This document shows positions 55,110 through 63,717 of a stretch of 64,000 bases of DNA, piece by piece. The position numbers and the translations under genes are program-made. The notes under the pieces are model-generated. The model saw only the letters and a list, made by a program, of their open reading frames with translations. It made no database searches and was not told where the DNA came from. The DNA lies in contig JAIEMW010000001.1 in the NCBI GenBank assembly GCA_019751815.1, positions 194,197 to 258,196 of the forward strand. The letters are read 5' to 3'. Each line of letters starts with the position of its first letter. The stretch's first letter is position 1. The DNA comes from Cyanobacteriota bacterium. Lineage in GTDB: Bacteria > Cyanobacteriota > Vampirovibrionia > Vampirovibrionales > Vampirovibrionaceae.

Positions 55110-56093
55110 GTGAGGATGTTCCAAACTATGATTCATTCATTGCTGATCAATTTTGTTTCTGGCGTTTTCTCTGGACTCTATTCTTGGGTTTTGACAGGGA
55201 AAGTGACTCAGAAGAAAAAGGGTTATTTATCCAACATATCAGGCTTATCGTCAGGTTTATCGGGTAGACAACATTTATCACGGCGGTCAATCTCTGCTGG
55301 GATCTCGCTGGCAGAAGTGCTGGTTAGCATTGCGGTGACTGGGGTGATTGCTTCATTGGCAGCAACGACAGTGGTGAAAAACAACAGTGAGGATTGGGGC
55401 AAACAAACCCAACTGATGACCAACCGGATAGCCGCTGCAGCGTATAGTGCGCAATTGAAGTACGGCAAACCGTATCTAACCGCCACAGACACGAACGGCA
55501 ATTTGATTTACCCCAACGGGATGGTGAGCCTACTGGGCAGTTTGGATCGATCTGTCAAAACGACCACCAGTGGGGGTGTCACCACGTTTTACTATGCGGG
55601 TGGATTAACAATTAGCGTGGGTAATACACTTGCTGCTGTGAATAACAATGACACGTTTGCAGTGCCCAGTGGGACGACTGCCAAACAGTGGATGAAGATT
55701 GGATTTACGAATCAAGATCCAGCGGCTGATACAACGTTATCAGTATCAAACGGTAATGCGGCATATATGATGGTGTCCAACAGCGGACAAGGGCTGCAAA
55801 CCTGGTATCAGGTAAGCCCTTCTACAGCGCCCAAAAGTTTTTACGATACCTATATCCAACAAAACCAACCTAAATTGACGACAGAGAAAGCGGAAGTGGT
55901 TTCCCCTGTTACTCCAGTGGCAGAAGCCGATCCAGTGGCCGAAGGTGGTGGGGGCTGTGCCAATGTGCTGGCCCTCAGTAGTATTTCTCTTTCAAAAGAA
56001 TCGGTGGCAAGTACCAAGGTAAGTACCAAAGCTTATGCCGTCAAGGCGGTTGCCCTCGATGAGAGCTGTTTTTCTCTGGTGAAGGCATTCTAA
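55110..56093 (+). CDS. Type IV pilin-like protein, copy 1
   Basis: The 327-residue prepilin has a leader of about 64 residues ending G64, then 'ISLAEVLVSIAVTGVIASLA' with Glu at +5, the prepilin-peptidase and N-methylation pattern. The hydrophobic N-terminal helix precedes a globular domain with 'YGKPYLTATDTNGNLIYPNG', 'TTTSGGVTTFYYAGG' and 'SFYDTYIQQNQP'. A Pro-Val linker and two C-terminal cysteines ('GGGGCANVLALS', 'DESCFSL') could form a pilin disulfide loop. I do not recognise the domain. The leader is unusually long, and ATG at 55116 or 55128 are alternatives. Copies 2-4 follow in tandem. Confidence 0.8.
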   Translation: MRMFQTMIHSLLINFVSGVFSGLYSWVLTGKVTQKKKGYLSNISGLSSGLSGRQHLSRRSISAGISLAEVLVSIAVTGVIASLAATTVVKNNSEDWGKQTQLMTNRIAAAAYSAQLKYGKPYLTATDTNGNLIYPNGMVSLLGSLDRSVKTTTSGGVTTFYYAGGLTISVGNTLAAVNNNDTFAVPSGTTAKQWMKIGFTNQDPAADTTLSVSNGNAAYMMVSNSGQGLQTWYQVSPSTAPKSFYDTYIQQNQPKLTTEKAEVVSPVTPVAEADPVAEGGGGCANVLALSSISLSKESVASTKVSTKAYAVKAVALDESCFSLVKAF

Positions 56094-57008
56094 AACGAAG
56101 GCCAGAAAGCACGGCAAGAAACACCTGATTTCGATGTTTTGTTACAACTTTGTAATCAATCTTGCTGCTGACCCTTCAGAAAAAATGGGGGTAGGACGAT
56201 ACATTGAATAAGAGATTTTTATCAGAGATTTTTTAGCAAATTCTACGAGGGTGTTCTGTGATGATGATAGCAAACTGGATTCAAAATCTTCAAAAAACTT
56301 GCCGCACATTATTGCCTAAATCCTCCGCTTCTGTCGGCATTTCACTGGCAGAAACCCTTGTTAGCATTGCGGTGACTGGGGTGATTGCTTCATTGGCAGC
56401 AACGACGGTGGTGAAAAACAACAGTGAGGATTGGGGCAAACAAACCCAATTGATGACCAACCGGATAGCCGCTGCAGCGAATAGCGCGCAATTGAAGTAC
56501 GGCAAACCGTATCTAACCGCCACAGATACAAACGGCAATTTGATTTATCCCAATGGGATGGTGAGCCTGCTGGGTTCTCTGGATAAAGCGGTCAAAACAA
56601 CCACCAGTGGGGGTGTCACCACGTTTTACTATGCGGGTGGATTAACAATTAGCGTGGGTAATACACTTGCTGCTGTGAATAACAATGACACGTTTGCAGT
56701 GCCCAGTGGGACGACTGCCAAACAGTGGATGAAGATTGGATTTACGAATCAAGATCCAGCGGCTGATACAACGTTATCAGTATCAAACGGTAATGCGGCA
56801 TATATGATGGTGTCCAACAGCGGACAAGGGCTGCAAACCTGGTATCAGGTAAGCCCTTCTACAGCGCCCAAAAGTTTTTACGATACCTTTATCCAACAAA
56901 ACCAGCCTAAATTGACAGCAGAGGAAGCGGAAGTGGTTTCCCCTGTTACTCCAGTGGCATAAGCCGATCCAGTGGCCGAAGGTGGTGGGGGCTGTGCCAA
57001 TGTGCTGG
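55323..57008 (+). repeat. Direct repeat shared by pilin copies 1 and 2
   Basis: The 649-base segment 55323-55971 aligns without gaps to 56360-57008 at a constant 1037-base offset. The part 55563-55851 versus 56600-56888 is identical over 289 bases, including silent sites, while flanks differ at scattered positions. This is the pattern of recent gene conversion or a very recent duplication. Confidence 0.85.
56258..56962 (+). pseudogene. Type IV pilin-like protein, copy 2, truncated by nonsense codon
   Basis: The 234-residue open part has G27 then 'ISLAETLVSIAVTGV' with Glu at +5, a short leader, and a body nearly identical to copy 1. At 56960 a G-to-T change, relative to 55923 in copy 1, turns GAA into TAA. 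The sequence remains homologous for about 50 bases past this stop. Both C-terminal cysteines are lost with the truncation. The shortened protein might still be processed and assembled, but probably unstably. A good ATG run (MMMIANW) starts it. Confidence 0.75.
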
Positions 57009-57137
57009 GGATCGTTAATATCGCTGTGTGTGAATGAAGAAGCTAAAGCTGTTAAAGCCGAAAAAATTGCGTTTCTTGACTCGGGCTGCTTTCAGTCAGC
57101 ACAAACTTATAGCGCTTTAAGCGGTAGTTCAGAATAA
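56960..57137 (+). pseudogene. Relic C-terminal end of pilin copy 2
   Basis: After the stop the frame reads ADPVAEGGGGCANVLGIVNIA until a second stop at 57035. Adding one TG unit to the tract TGTGTGTG (57025-57032) restores a frame that runs on through 'NEEAKAVKAEKIAFLDSGCFQ' to TAA at 57135. That end resembles copy 1's 'YAVKAVALDESCFSL'. So copy 2 has a nonsense change plus a two-base slippage deletion. Confidence 0.75.
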
Positions 57138-57156
57138 ATCAGAGGTTTTACCGTAA

Positions 57157-58005
57157 ATGTTAATGCACAGATATTTTAAAGCACTGAAACATGCTTTCTT
57201 GCGAAAAGCGCACGGCTTAGGGATGTCCATGGCAGAAGTGCTGGTCAGCATTGCAGTGACTGGGGTCATTGCTTCAATCGCGGCAACTTCTGTCGTGAAA
57301 AGTAACAGTGAGGATTGGGGCAAGCAAACGCAGCTGATGATGAACCGGGTTTCAGCAGCGGCATACGGCGCCCAATTGAAGTACGGCAAACCCTATCTAA
57401 CCGCTACAGACACGAACGGCAACCTGATTTACCCTAATGGGATGGTGAGTTTGCTGGGTTCTCTGGATAAAGCGGTCAAAACCACCACCAGCAATGGGGT
57501 GACCACGTTTTATTACCCCGGCAACATGACAATGAGCGTGGGCAGTAATTTGGCCACATTCAACAACAATGATGGGTTTGCTGCTTCTGCTAATTCAACT
57601 GCAGCTCAATATATCAAATTATCATTTACAAACAATGACCCTGCCAGTGATACGAGTCTTTCTGTGGCTTCTGGCAACACCAACTATTTTATCGTCCCCA
57701 ATGACGGTCGCTCAGCAATGACATGGCACCAGTTTGATTCTTCCGCACCTAGTGGTTTTTTTGATACATTTACTGCCTTAAACCAGCCCAATGTAGTTGT
57801 CACCAATAACAATGGGGGAGGCAACGGGGCTAACAACGGTGGTGGTGCTGGCAATGGTAACGTAGATGTTACTGACCCTTGTAACTCAGGAATGGCCCAA
57901 ATACTAGCGCTGTCCAATGTGGTTCAACAGCAGGCCGGGGCCGGAGGTAATGTTAATGCCAATGTGAGCAATGTAGCGGTCAGTAATAATAACTGTATTC
58001 AATAA
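57157..58005 (+). CDS. Type IV pilin-like protein, copy 3
   Basis: The 282-residue prepilin has G22 then 'MSMAEVLVSIAVTGVIASIA' with Glu at +5. The domain is shared with copies 1 and 2 (QLKYGKPYLTATDTNGNL near 75-92) but more diverged, e.g. 'FYYPGNMTMSVGSN'. The tail is rich in Asn and Gly ('NNNGGGNGANNGGGAGNGN'), and then 'DPCNSGMAQILALSNV' and a final '...NNNCIQ' give the paired cysteines. It is complete. The start is preceded by weak sites only. Confidence 0.85.
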   Translation: MLMHRYFKALKHAFLRKAHGLGMSMAEVLVSIAVTGVIASIAATSVVKSNSEDWGKQTQLMMNRVSAAAYGAQLKYGKPYLTATDTNGNLIYPNGMVSLLGSLDKAVKTTTSNGVTTFYYPGNMTMSVGSNLATFNNNDGFAASANSTAAQYIKLSFTNNDPASDTSLSVASGNTNYFIVPNDGRSAMTWHQFDSSAPSGFFDTFTALNQPNVVVTNNNGGGNGANNGGGAGNGNVDVTDPCNSGMAQILALSNVVQQQAGAGGNVNANVSNVAVSNNNCIQ

Positions 58006-58107
58006 TTGATTCACAGTGAGATCAAAGAGAGAGAGCGGTAAGTCGAAAACAATACGATTTGAATTAAACGTTTTTATTTTGGATGGATTGCGATGTGAAG
58101 GATTGCT

Positions 58108-58926
58108 ATGTTTGAATGGACCGGATTTTTTCACAAATTAATTTCCCCGATGATCAAGAATAACGTCAGAGGCATGTCCATGGCAGAAGTGCTGGTAAGT
58201 GTCGCTGTTGTTGGTGTGGTGGCAGCCCTTGCCCTTGCTCCGGTTGCCCGTGTGCAGTCTGAAGATGCTGGTAAGCAGACACAGCAGATGATGAATAAAG
58301 TTGCCGCTGGCGCCTACAATGCGCAACTGAAGTACGGAAAATCGTTTTTAACGGCAACCGATACCAACGGGAATTTGATTTACCCCAATGGGATGTCCAG
58401 CCTCATTGCCACGCTGGATCACGGTATTAAAACCACCACCCAAAATGGGGTGACCACGTTTTATTACCCAGGCAATCTTACCTTGAATGTGGGCAATAAC
58501 ATTGAATTGGTGAATAACAATGACGCCTTTGCTGCCCCTGCGGGGACCACGGCGGGCCAATGGATTAAAGTGGCGTTTTCGAGTGATCCCGCCAATGATA
58601 GTTCTATTGCGGTTGCTAACGGAAATGTCGCTTATTTTGTGATGATGAATAACGGACAAGGTCTGCTCAGTGCCAACCAGTTTGATAGCACGCTGTTTCC
58701 CACACTGTCCTACTATGATGTTTTCCGCAAACAAGACCAAATGGCCTTAAGTAACAGTAATGCTGGCGGCGGTTCTGGCAGCGGTGGCAGTGGTGGCGGC
58801 TCTGGCAATGGGGTGAATATGGCTTGTGCCGACGGTGGAAACCCACAGAGCAATAATACCCCTGGAGGGGTAGCCAATGTCCTGGCTTTAGCCAGCGGAC
58901 AAGTGACAGATTCCCAATGCCCCTAA
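58108..58926 (+). CDS. Type IV pilin-like protein, copy 4
   Basis: The 272-residue prepilin has G22 then 'MSMAEVLVSVAVVGVVAALA', again with Glu at +5. The shared domain is the most diverged of the four ('YGKSFLTATDTNGNLIYPNG', 'TTTQNGVTTFYYPGN', 'NGQGLLSANQF'). The tail is Gly/Ser-rich and ends with 'NMACADGG', 'ANVLALASG' and 'DSQCP', keeping the Cys pair and the NVLAL motif. The gene is complete. Confidence 0.85.
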   Translation: MFEWTGFFHKLISPMIKNNVRGMSMAEVLVSVAVVGVVAALALAPVARVQSEDAGKQTQQMMNKVAAGAYNAQLKYGKSFLTATDTNGNLIYPNGMSSLIATLDHGIKTTTQNGVTTFYYPGNLTLNVGNNIELVNNNDAFAAPAGTTAGQWIKVAFSSDPANDSSIAVANGNVAYFVMMNNGQGLLSANQFDSTLFPTLSYYDVFRKQDQMALSNSNAGGGSGSGGSGGGSGNGVNMACADGGNPQSNNTPGGVANVLALASGQVTDSQCP

Positions 58927-59042
58927 TGGGTCCTCTCCTGGGGTTGGTTTCAGCATTCTCGCATTTGGTCGATACTTCCATTAGAATGGTGTGAAGTGGA
59001 GTGTATTGGCTCACTCCTAAAGACAACCATTGGCGAGAGACA

Positions 59043-60023
59043 ATGACCCGAACACAGAAAACAAGTGATTTTAATCTTTTAACCGGCTTTGCCTTGGTCC
59101 CCGGTTTTGCTCTTGTAGACGTGTTGGCAGCGCTGGCGATTTTCGCTACGGCCTCTGTGGGGTTGTACTTTGCGATGTCATCGATGAACGACACCATGGC
59201 AACTGCGATGCAGCGCGATATTGAGGCGACTTACGCCAATATGGGTGCCGCTGAAGTGAATCCCTTTGATCCCGCCATTGAAACCGCCTATGACGTGGCG
59301 GTGAAGACCCCTTTGACGCTACCCAACAGTGCGGTGATTTATTACACCCGCTCTATCGACTCTAGCGCGATGACCTCCGATATTAAAAACGTCAATCTGC
59401 TCTTTTACCGGGGTAATGCCAATGGGGCCACACCCTACCGGCAAATTCGCCGGGAAGTTCAGTCTGATTTTTTTGGCTTCTGCGGCAAGGGAATCACGTC
59501 TGGCTACTATAAAGATGTACAGGACCGCTTTTGGGCAGGCTATGATTTAACCGGGGATTGGGTGACCACAGCGGGAGCATTGAGGAACGGAACCAATCCA
59601 GCGGCCAATTCCTTGAACTCTGTTAGCACGGGTTCAACAGTTTCTAATACCACTGATTCCACTCTGTATCAAAACGGTTTCCAGGGCAATACGCTGGCCA
59701 ATAATATTGATATGGGATTTTTTGTCAATTATTCTCGAACCTACCGGGTGATTATTGGCTTTGCTGAAGTACAAGGCGCGATCGCTACCCAGCGAAAAAT
59801 GAACATCACGATCAACGGCAACCTGGTGGACACCGTCGATCCGGTGACCGATGCGGGTGGTGCCTTAAAAGCGCTCGAAAAATCCTACACCGTTGTCCCA
59901 ACCACAATGGGGCGCTCTGATGGGCAAAGCGCAGGGTTTATCGAGGTGGTGGTTTCAGCGGCCTCAGGGGCTACACAACCGCCTGCTGTTGCGTTTATTG
60001 GGGTAGAACGAAAACCGTTGTAA
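59043..60023 (+). CDS. Pilin-like protein with malectin-like domain
   Basis: The 326-residue protein starts at ATG 59043 (frame open to 59001). It has a pilin-type N terminus 'PGFALVDVLAALAIFATASVG' in which +5 is Asp, not Glu, and a doubled G-F-A-L motif makes the cleavage site ambiguous. A strand-rich middle follows. Residues from about 165 on, with 'FWAGYDLTGDWV', 'YRVIIGFAEVQG', 'QRKMNITINGNLVDTVD' and 'AVAFIGVERKPL', read like a malectin-type carbohydrate-binding fold. It lies just after the four pilin copies and could be a tip or minor pilin. The domain call is by eye. Confidence 0.65.
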   Translation: MTRTQKTSDFNLLTGFALVPGFALVDVLAALAIFATASVGLYFAMSSMNDTMATAMQRDIEATYANMGAAEVNPFDPAIETAYDVAVKTPLTLPNSAVIYYTRSIDSSAMTSDIKNVNLLFYRGNANGATPYRQIRREVQSDFFGFCGKGITSGYYKDVQDRFWAGYDLTGDWVTTAGALRNGTNPAANSLNSVSTGSTVSNTTDSTLYQNGFQGNTLANNIDMGFFVNYSRTYRVIIGFAEVQGAIATQRKMNITINGNLVDTVDPVTDAGGALKALEKSYTVVPTTMGRSDGQSAGFIEVVVSAASGATQPPAVAFIGVERKPL

Positions 60024-60091
60024 CACGCTTACTCTTGTAGTAATGTGGTGCCATTCGAGAGAGCTGTTATTTTTTGAAGAGGTGTGTGGCA

Positions 60092-61822
60092 ATGGTATTT
60101 TTTATGGGGCATTCGGCTGGGCTGCCGGTGAAGTCTTGGCAAGCTCCGTTCGGCAGACAGCATCATGTGGCGAATCGTGTTGCCGTGAACAGAAACTGTG
60201 CCGATCAGTTTTTGGCACCTCATGCATCTCATAGGGTTAAATTTGGGAGTCCTGTTGCAATGTCAGAAGCCTCTGTGAAAACACGTTTGGCCGCAGTAAA
60301 AGCCCAAGTGCAAGAAATTGAAGACATCGGATCGGCCATGGCCCAAGCCAGTTGGACAGAGCAAACTGCCCCCATTGGAGAAGCAGCGGCTATTCCTCTC
60401 CAAGAGATGAATGCCACGTTTACGAAATTGCGGCACGGGAAATTGACTGATCCTACCTTTGTGGCAGCACTCAGAGAACTTTCTAAACCAGCTGCCATGG
60501 CGACGCTGACCATTGGAGAGCAAGCGCTGGTGCGTGTGGTATCAGAAGATGTGGATAAAGCCTTGAAACTGCCCGCCGAATTTGTGGGGCGCCAAGCAGA
60601 TGTGGCCAAAGTGGGCTTTAGTACTTGGGAGAAAGCCAAAAAAGCGAATAGCTTTGCTGATTTTGCCCCGGTTTTGACCCAATTGGTGGATTTGGCGAGA
60701 GAAAAAGCGGGCTATCTCGGCTATGACAAAACCAAAGGCTCACCGTATGATGCCCTGATGAATGAGTATGAGCCCGGTTTATCTGTTCGGCAGATGGATC
60801 AGGTGTTCGAGCCTCTTAAGCGAGAACTGCCAATCTTGGTTAAGGCCATTCAAAAAGCACAAGCTTCACAATCTCCAGGGGATTTGGCCTTGAGGCAAGC
60901 CATTATTGGCAAGCAAGGCGTGCTGTCTAAAAGAATGAAGCTTTCCCAGTGGGTTCTGGGAAAAATGGGGTTTGACTTCCAGCGAGGCATATTGGGGGCT
61001 TCGCCGCATCCATTTACCACCTCGTTTGGCTCACCCAATCTGGTACCACTGACCATTGGGCGAAATGAAGGTATTATCAGTAGTGTCCTTTCGGGTATGC
61101 ATGAGGGCGGCCACGGTAACTATGCGCAAGGAGCCCCTGGGTGGATGCTGAGAACCTCTCTTGCGGGGTCTCCTTCCTTGGGGATGGATGAGTCTCAATC
61201 TCGACTCTGGGAGAACGTGATGGGCCGAAGCCGTGAAGTGTGGACGACACTGCTCCCGCAGTTGAAACGAGAATTCCCTAAGCAGTTTGGAGAGGTTACT
61301 CTAGACTCGCTTCTCAAGGCAGTCAACACCGTAGAGCCTGGTGTGGTGAGGCTGCTGGCAGATGAGGTGACGTATAACTTGCATATTCTGGTGCGTTACG
61401 AAATTGAGCGAGACCTGATTGAAGGCAAACTTGAAGTGGCCGATGTACCCAAGGCCTGGTCCGGTAAGATTAAGTCCTATCTCGGTCAAGAACCCAAGGG
61501 AGATGCGGATGGGGCCTTGCAAGATGTCCATTGGTCGGATGGAAGCTTTGGCTATTTCCCGACGTATACGCTGGGGAATTTGGCCTCTGTCCAGTTTTTC
61601 AACCAAATGAAGCGGGAAATCCCCGGTGTATCTGGTAAAATCCAGCGAGGGCAGTGGTCCGTTGTGAATGATTGGATGCGGGAGAAAATCTATTCGGTCG
61701 GCCGTATCGAAAAACCGGACCAGATCTTACGCCGTGTGACCGGGGAATCGTTAAACCCTAAGTACTTTATCGATTACTTATGGGATAAGTACATCGATTT
61801 ATACGGAATTACGCGTCCTTAA
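60092..61822 (+). CDS. M32-family carboxypeptidase (Taq-type)
   Basis: The zinc metallocarboxypeptidase removes C-terminal residues from peptides. The 576-residue product has H337-E-G-G-H341 in 'GMHEGGHGNYAQG', the family's HExxH, followed by 'DESQSRLWENVMGRSREVW', which is diagnostic of M32. The core needs about 500 residues. I used ATG 60092, which has AGAGG ten bases before it. ATG 60260 also has GGGAG upstream and would remove a 56-residue leader with 'RVKFGSPV', like leaders in other proteins here. It overlaps the convergent hydrolase gene by four bases. Confidence 0.88.
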   Translation: MVFFMGHSAGLPVKSWQAPFGRQHHVANRVAVNRNCADQFLAPHASHRVKFGSPVAMSEASVKTRLAAVKAQVQEIEDIGSAMAQASWTEQTAPIGEAAAIPLQEMNATFTKLRHGKLTDPTFVAALRELSKPAAMATLTIGEQALVRVVSEDVDKALKLPAEFVGRQADVAKVGFSTWEKAKKANSFADFAPVLTQLVDLAREKAGYLGYDKTKGSPYDALMNEYEPGLSVRQMDQVFEPLKRELPILVKAIQKAQASQSPGDLALRQAIIGKQGVLSKRMKLSQWVLGKMGFDFQRGILGASPHPFTTSFGSPNLVPLTIGRNEGIISSVLSGMHEGGHGNYAQGAPGWMLRTSLAGSPSLGMDESQSRLWENVMGRSREVWTTLLPQLKREFPKQFGEVTLDSLLKAVNTVEPGVVRLLADEVTYNLHILVRYEIERDLIEGKLEVADVPKAWSGKIKSYLGQEPKGDADGALQDVHWSDGSFGYFPTYTLGNLASVQFFNQMKREIPGVSGKIQRGQWSVVNDWMREKIYSVGRIEKPDQILRRVTGESLNPKYFIDYLWDKYIDLYGITRP

Positions 61823-62547
61823 TTGGCTTTTTTGATTAATACCGCTCTGACAGGAGAGGCTTCAAGCTCTGTCATGTTGAGTGGCAAGGCAATTAGGTCG
61901 TAGCGACCTGCTTCAACAGCCGATAAATCCAAATTCTCGAGCCAGACAATACCGTGTTTGAGCATTGCATGATGCGCCGGCAGCGTTTTAGAATCCACCG
62001 GGTCCACAGAAGGCGTGTCGATTCCGACAAGCAGACCACCTTGCTCTCCAAACCAATCAGCAAGCTCAGGACTGATACTGGCGTAATCACCTGCAAACAC
62101 TTCAGGTTGAGAAACAGTCCGGGTTTTTAGGAGAATACGGACAGGTTTTTCTCCGTCGACTTGCTTCTCCCAAACACGACAGATATCAGCAATCCCTGTG
62201 CTGATTGTATTTAGACATTCATGGGTATGTGTTTTGCCAGACGGGATGCAGTCTATCACCAAACATGGACCCATATAGTTCGTGAGCCCGAGGTCGCCTG
62301 CATGAGGGGTTTCTGCTTGCCCAAGGCTCCCCTGGATATGGACAGGTGCATCCGCATGGGTGCCAATATGAGGACTCATCGTAAAGGCAGAAAGATTAAT
62401 GACACCACTGTCAGAATAAGTCAGAGTTTCAGTTTTGGAAAACGGCGTATCTCCAGGGAAGGCAGCAGTTTTACTGTGCACCGGTTGAGAGATATCAATC
62501 AACTCAAACTGTTGTCCCAAAAGCTGTCCCACAAGAGTTGTCTTCAT
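61819..62547 (-). CDS. Cyclase-family hydrolase, probable kynurenine formamidase-like (KynB)
   Basis: The 242-residue protein has 'ELIDISQPVHSKTAAFPGDTPF' at the start and the metal motif HxGTHxDxxxH in 'PHIGTHADAPVHI'. 'LVGIDTPSVDPVDSKTLPAHHAML' and 'YDLIALPLNMTELEASPVRAVLI' complete the typical KynB pattern. It would hydrolyse N-formylkynurenine or a similar amide. No kynurenine pathway partner is nearby. It is closer to KynB than the copy at 54226. Confidence 0.82.
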   Translation of the reverse strand: MKTTLVGQLLGQQFELIDISQPVHSKTAAFPGDTPFSKTETLTYSDSGVINLSAFTMSPHIGTHADAPVHIQGSLGQAETPHAGDLGLTNYMGPCLVIDCIPSGKTHTHECLNTISTGIADICRVWEKQVDGEKPVRILLKTRTVSQPEVFAGDYASISPELADWFGEQGGLLVGIDTPSVDPVDSKTLPAHHAMLKHGIVWLENLDLSAVEAGRYDLIALPLNMTELEASPVRAVLIKKAN

Positions 62548-62580
62548 TTATGTTGGATTGAACTCCCTAGTTTGAACACC

Positions 62581-63717
62581 TTACAGTTGCAGCATTGGCC
62601 AGTGATATTGCAAAGAGGGAGCGGATGGTTTCGGCGGATTGGAAAGAATCCCCAGGGAAAACAGCGTAAAATGCAACACGGTCTCTAGGACATCGGGTTG
62701 ATAGCCTGAGGCCAATTTAATCACAATCCCTAAGCCTTCTGGATAGTCACTCTCTGCCGGAAGTCCAACGGCAAGCAGCCCGTCAGCACCTTCTTTGGCA
62801 TACACGGGGGGGAGTTCTGCCCACACTTTCCCTTGGAGCAACCGAGTGTCCAGTCGATCAGTACCGCCAATCAGCCAAGCTTCGCGCAGCATCACTTCGC
62901 GCAATACATGCCAAAACGGACTGAGCGTGGGATGAAAATGACGATCAAAACGGCTGGAGAGATCGTCAGACAATGGTTGCGCCCATGTTTGATAGAGTTT
63001 GGCGAGTTGCAGGGGGTGTAATCCAAAACTGGGAAGACCGCATCCATCCACCGTGGTGGGGAAATCCACAAAAAGTTCTAGCATTAACTGGAGTAAAAGT
63101 TGGGTTTCTTGATGGAGGGGATGTTCAGGATCGCAGTAATTCTCTCTAAGTGCTTCTGGCAGTGCTTCCAAGGTCTGACTAACCAATCTGTAGGCGCAGT
63201 GTTTACCGCTACAAGGATGATACAGTCTGGACGCTTTTTCTTTTACGGTTTTAAGTTGGCGGCTGGTAGCTGCATCCATCGGATAGCACTCGGGACAGAG
63301 AAGATCTTCTGGGGTTAGCTCGTGTCGTTTCAACAGGCTAAACAAGGCTTGAATATGCTGAGGTTCTCCGTTATGAGAGCCCATCATCAAGGCAAAATCA
63401 GACGGTTCCAATTTTAAGTGGGTTCTAACCAGTCGAGGCATCAAAACAAGGAGCTGAAACGGCTTCATCAGAGAACGGGTCCAGAGCAGCGTGTTCGGAT
63501 CGGACGGGCAAAAATCCTGCCAGTGCCCTAACTGTGTGGGAATATTGGTTTTATCATCACGGCTAGAGGCTTTCATAGAACCGTCTGTAATGGCGATAAA
63601 TCCATCAAAACTCAACTCAGGGGCATCGTCGCGTGTCACTGTCAGCAAACGACGCCACGGCAATCGTTCCGCATTTAAGCGAGATGTTTCTCTGGAAGTC
63701 TTCAGCTTGGTACTCAT
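62581..63717 (-). CDS. L-asparaginase, rhizobial/AnsA-like (PF06089) type
   Basis: The 378-residue protein fits the thermolabile asparaginase family of rhizobia: 'WTRSLMKPFQLLVLMP' near 80, 'MMGSHNGEPQHIQALFSLLKRH' near 110-130, 'PCSGKHCAYRLV' near 168, and 'DGCGLPSFGLHPLQLAKLYQTW' near 230. These hold the family's serine and cysteine signature residues. It would convert asparagine to aspartate and ammonia. Its ATG overlaps the stop of the upstream oxidoreductase (ATGA). Confidence 0.87.
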   Translation of the reverse strand: MSTKLKTSRETSRLNAERLPWRRLLTVTRDDAPELSFDGFIAITDGSMKASSRDDKTNIPTQLGHWQDFCPSDPNTLLWTRSLMKPFQLLVLMPRLVRTHLKLEPSDFALMMGSHNGEPQHIQALFSLLKRHELTPEDLLCPECYPMDAATSRQLKTVKEKASRLYHPCSGKHCAYRLVSQTLEALPEALRENYCDPEHPLHQETQLLLQLMLELFVDFPTTVDGCGLPSFGLHPLQLAKLYQTWAQPLSDDLSSRFDRHFHPTLSPFWHVLREVMLREAWLIGGTDRLDTRLLQGKVWAELPPVYAKEGADGLLAVGLPAESDYPEGLGIVIKLASGYQPDVLETVLHFTLFSLGILSNPPKPSAPSLQYHWPMLQL

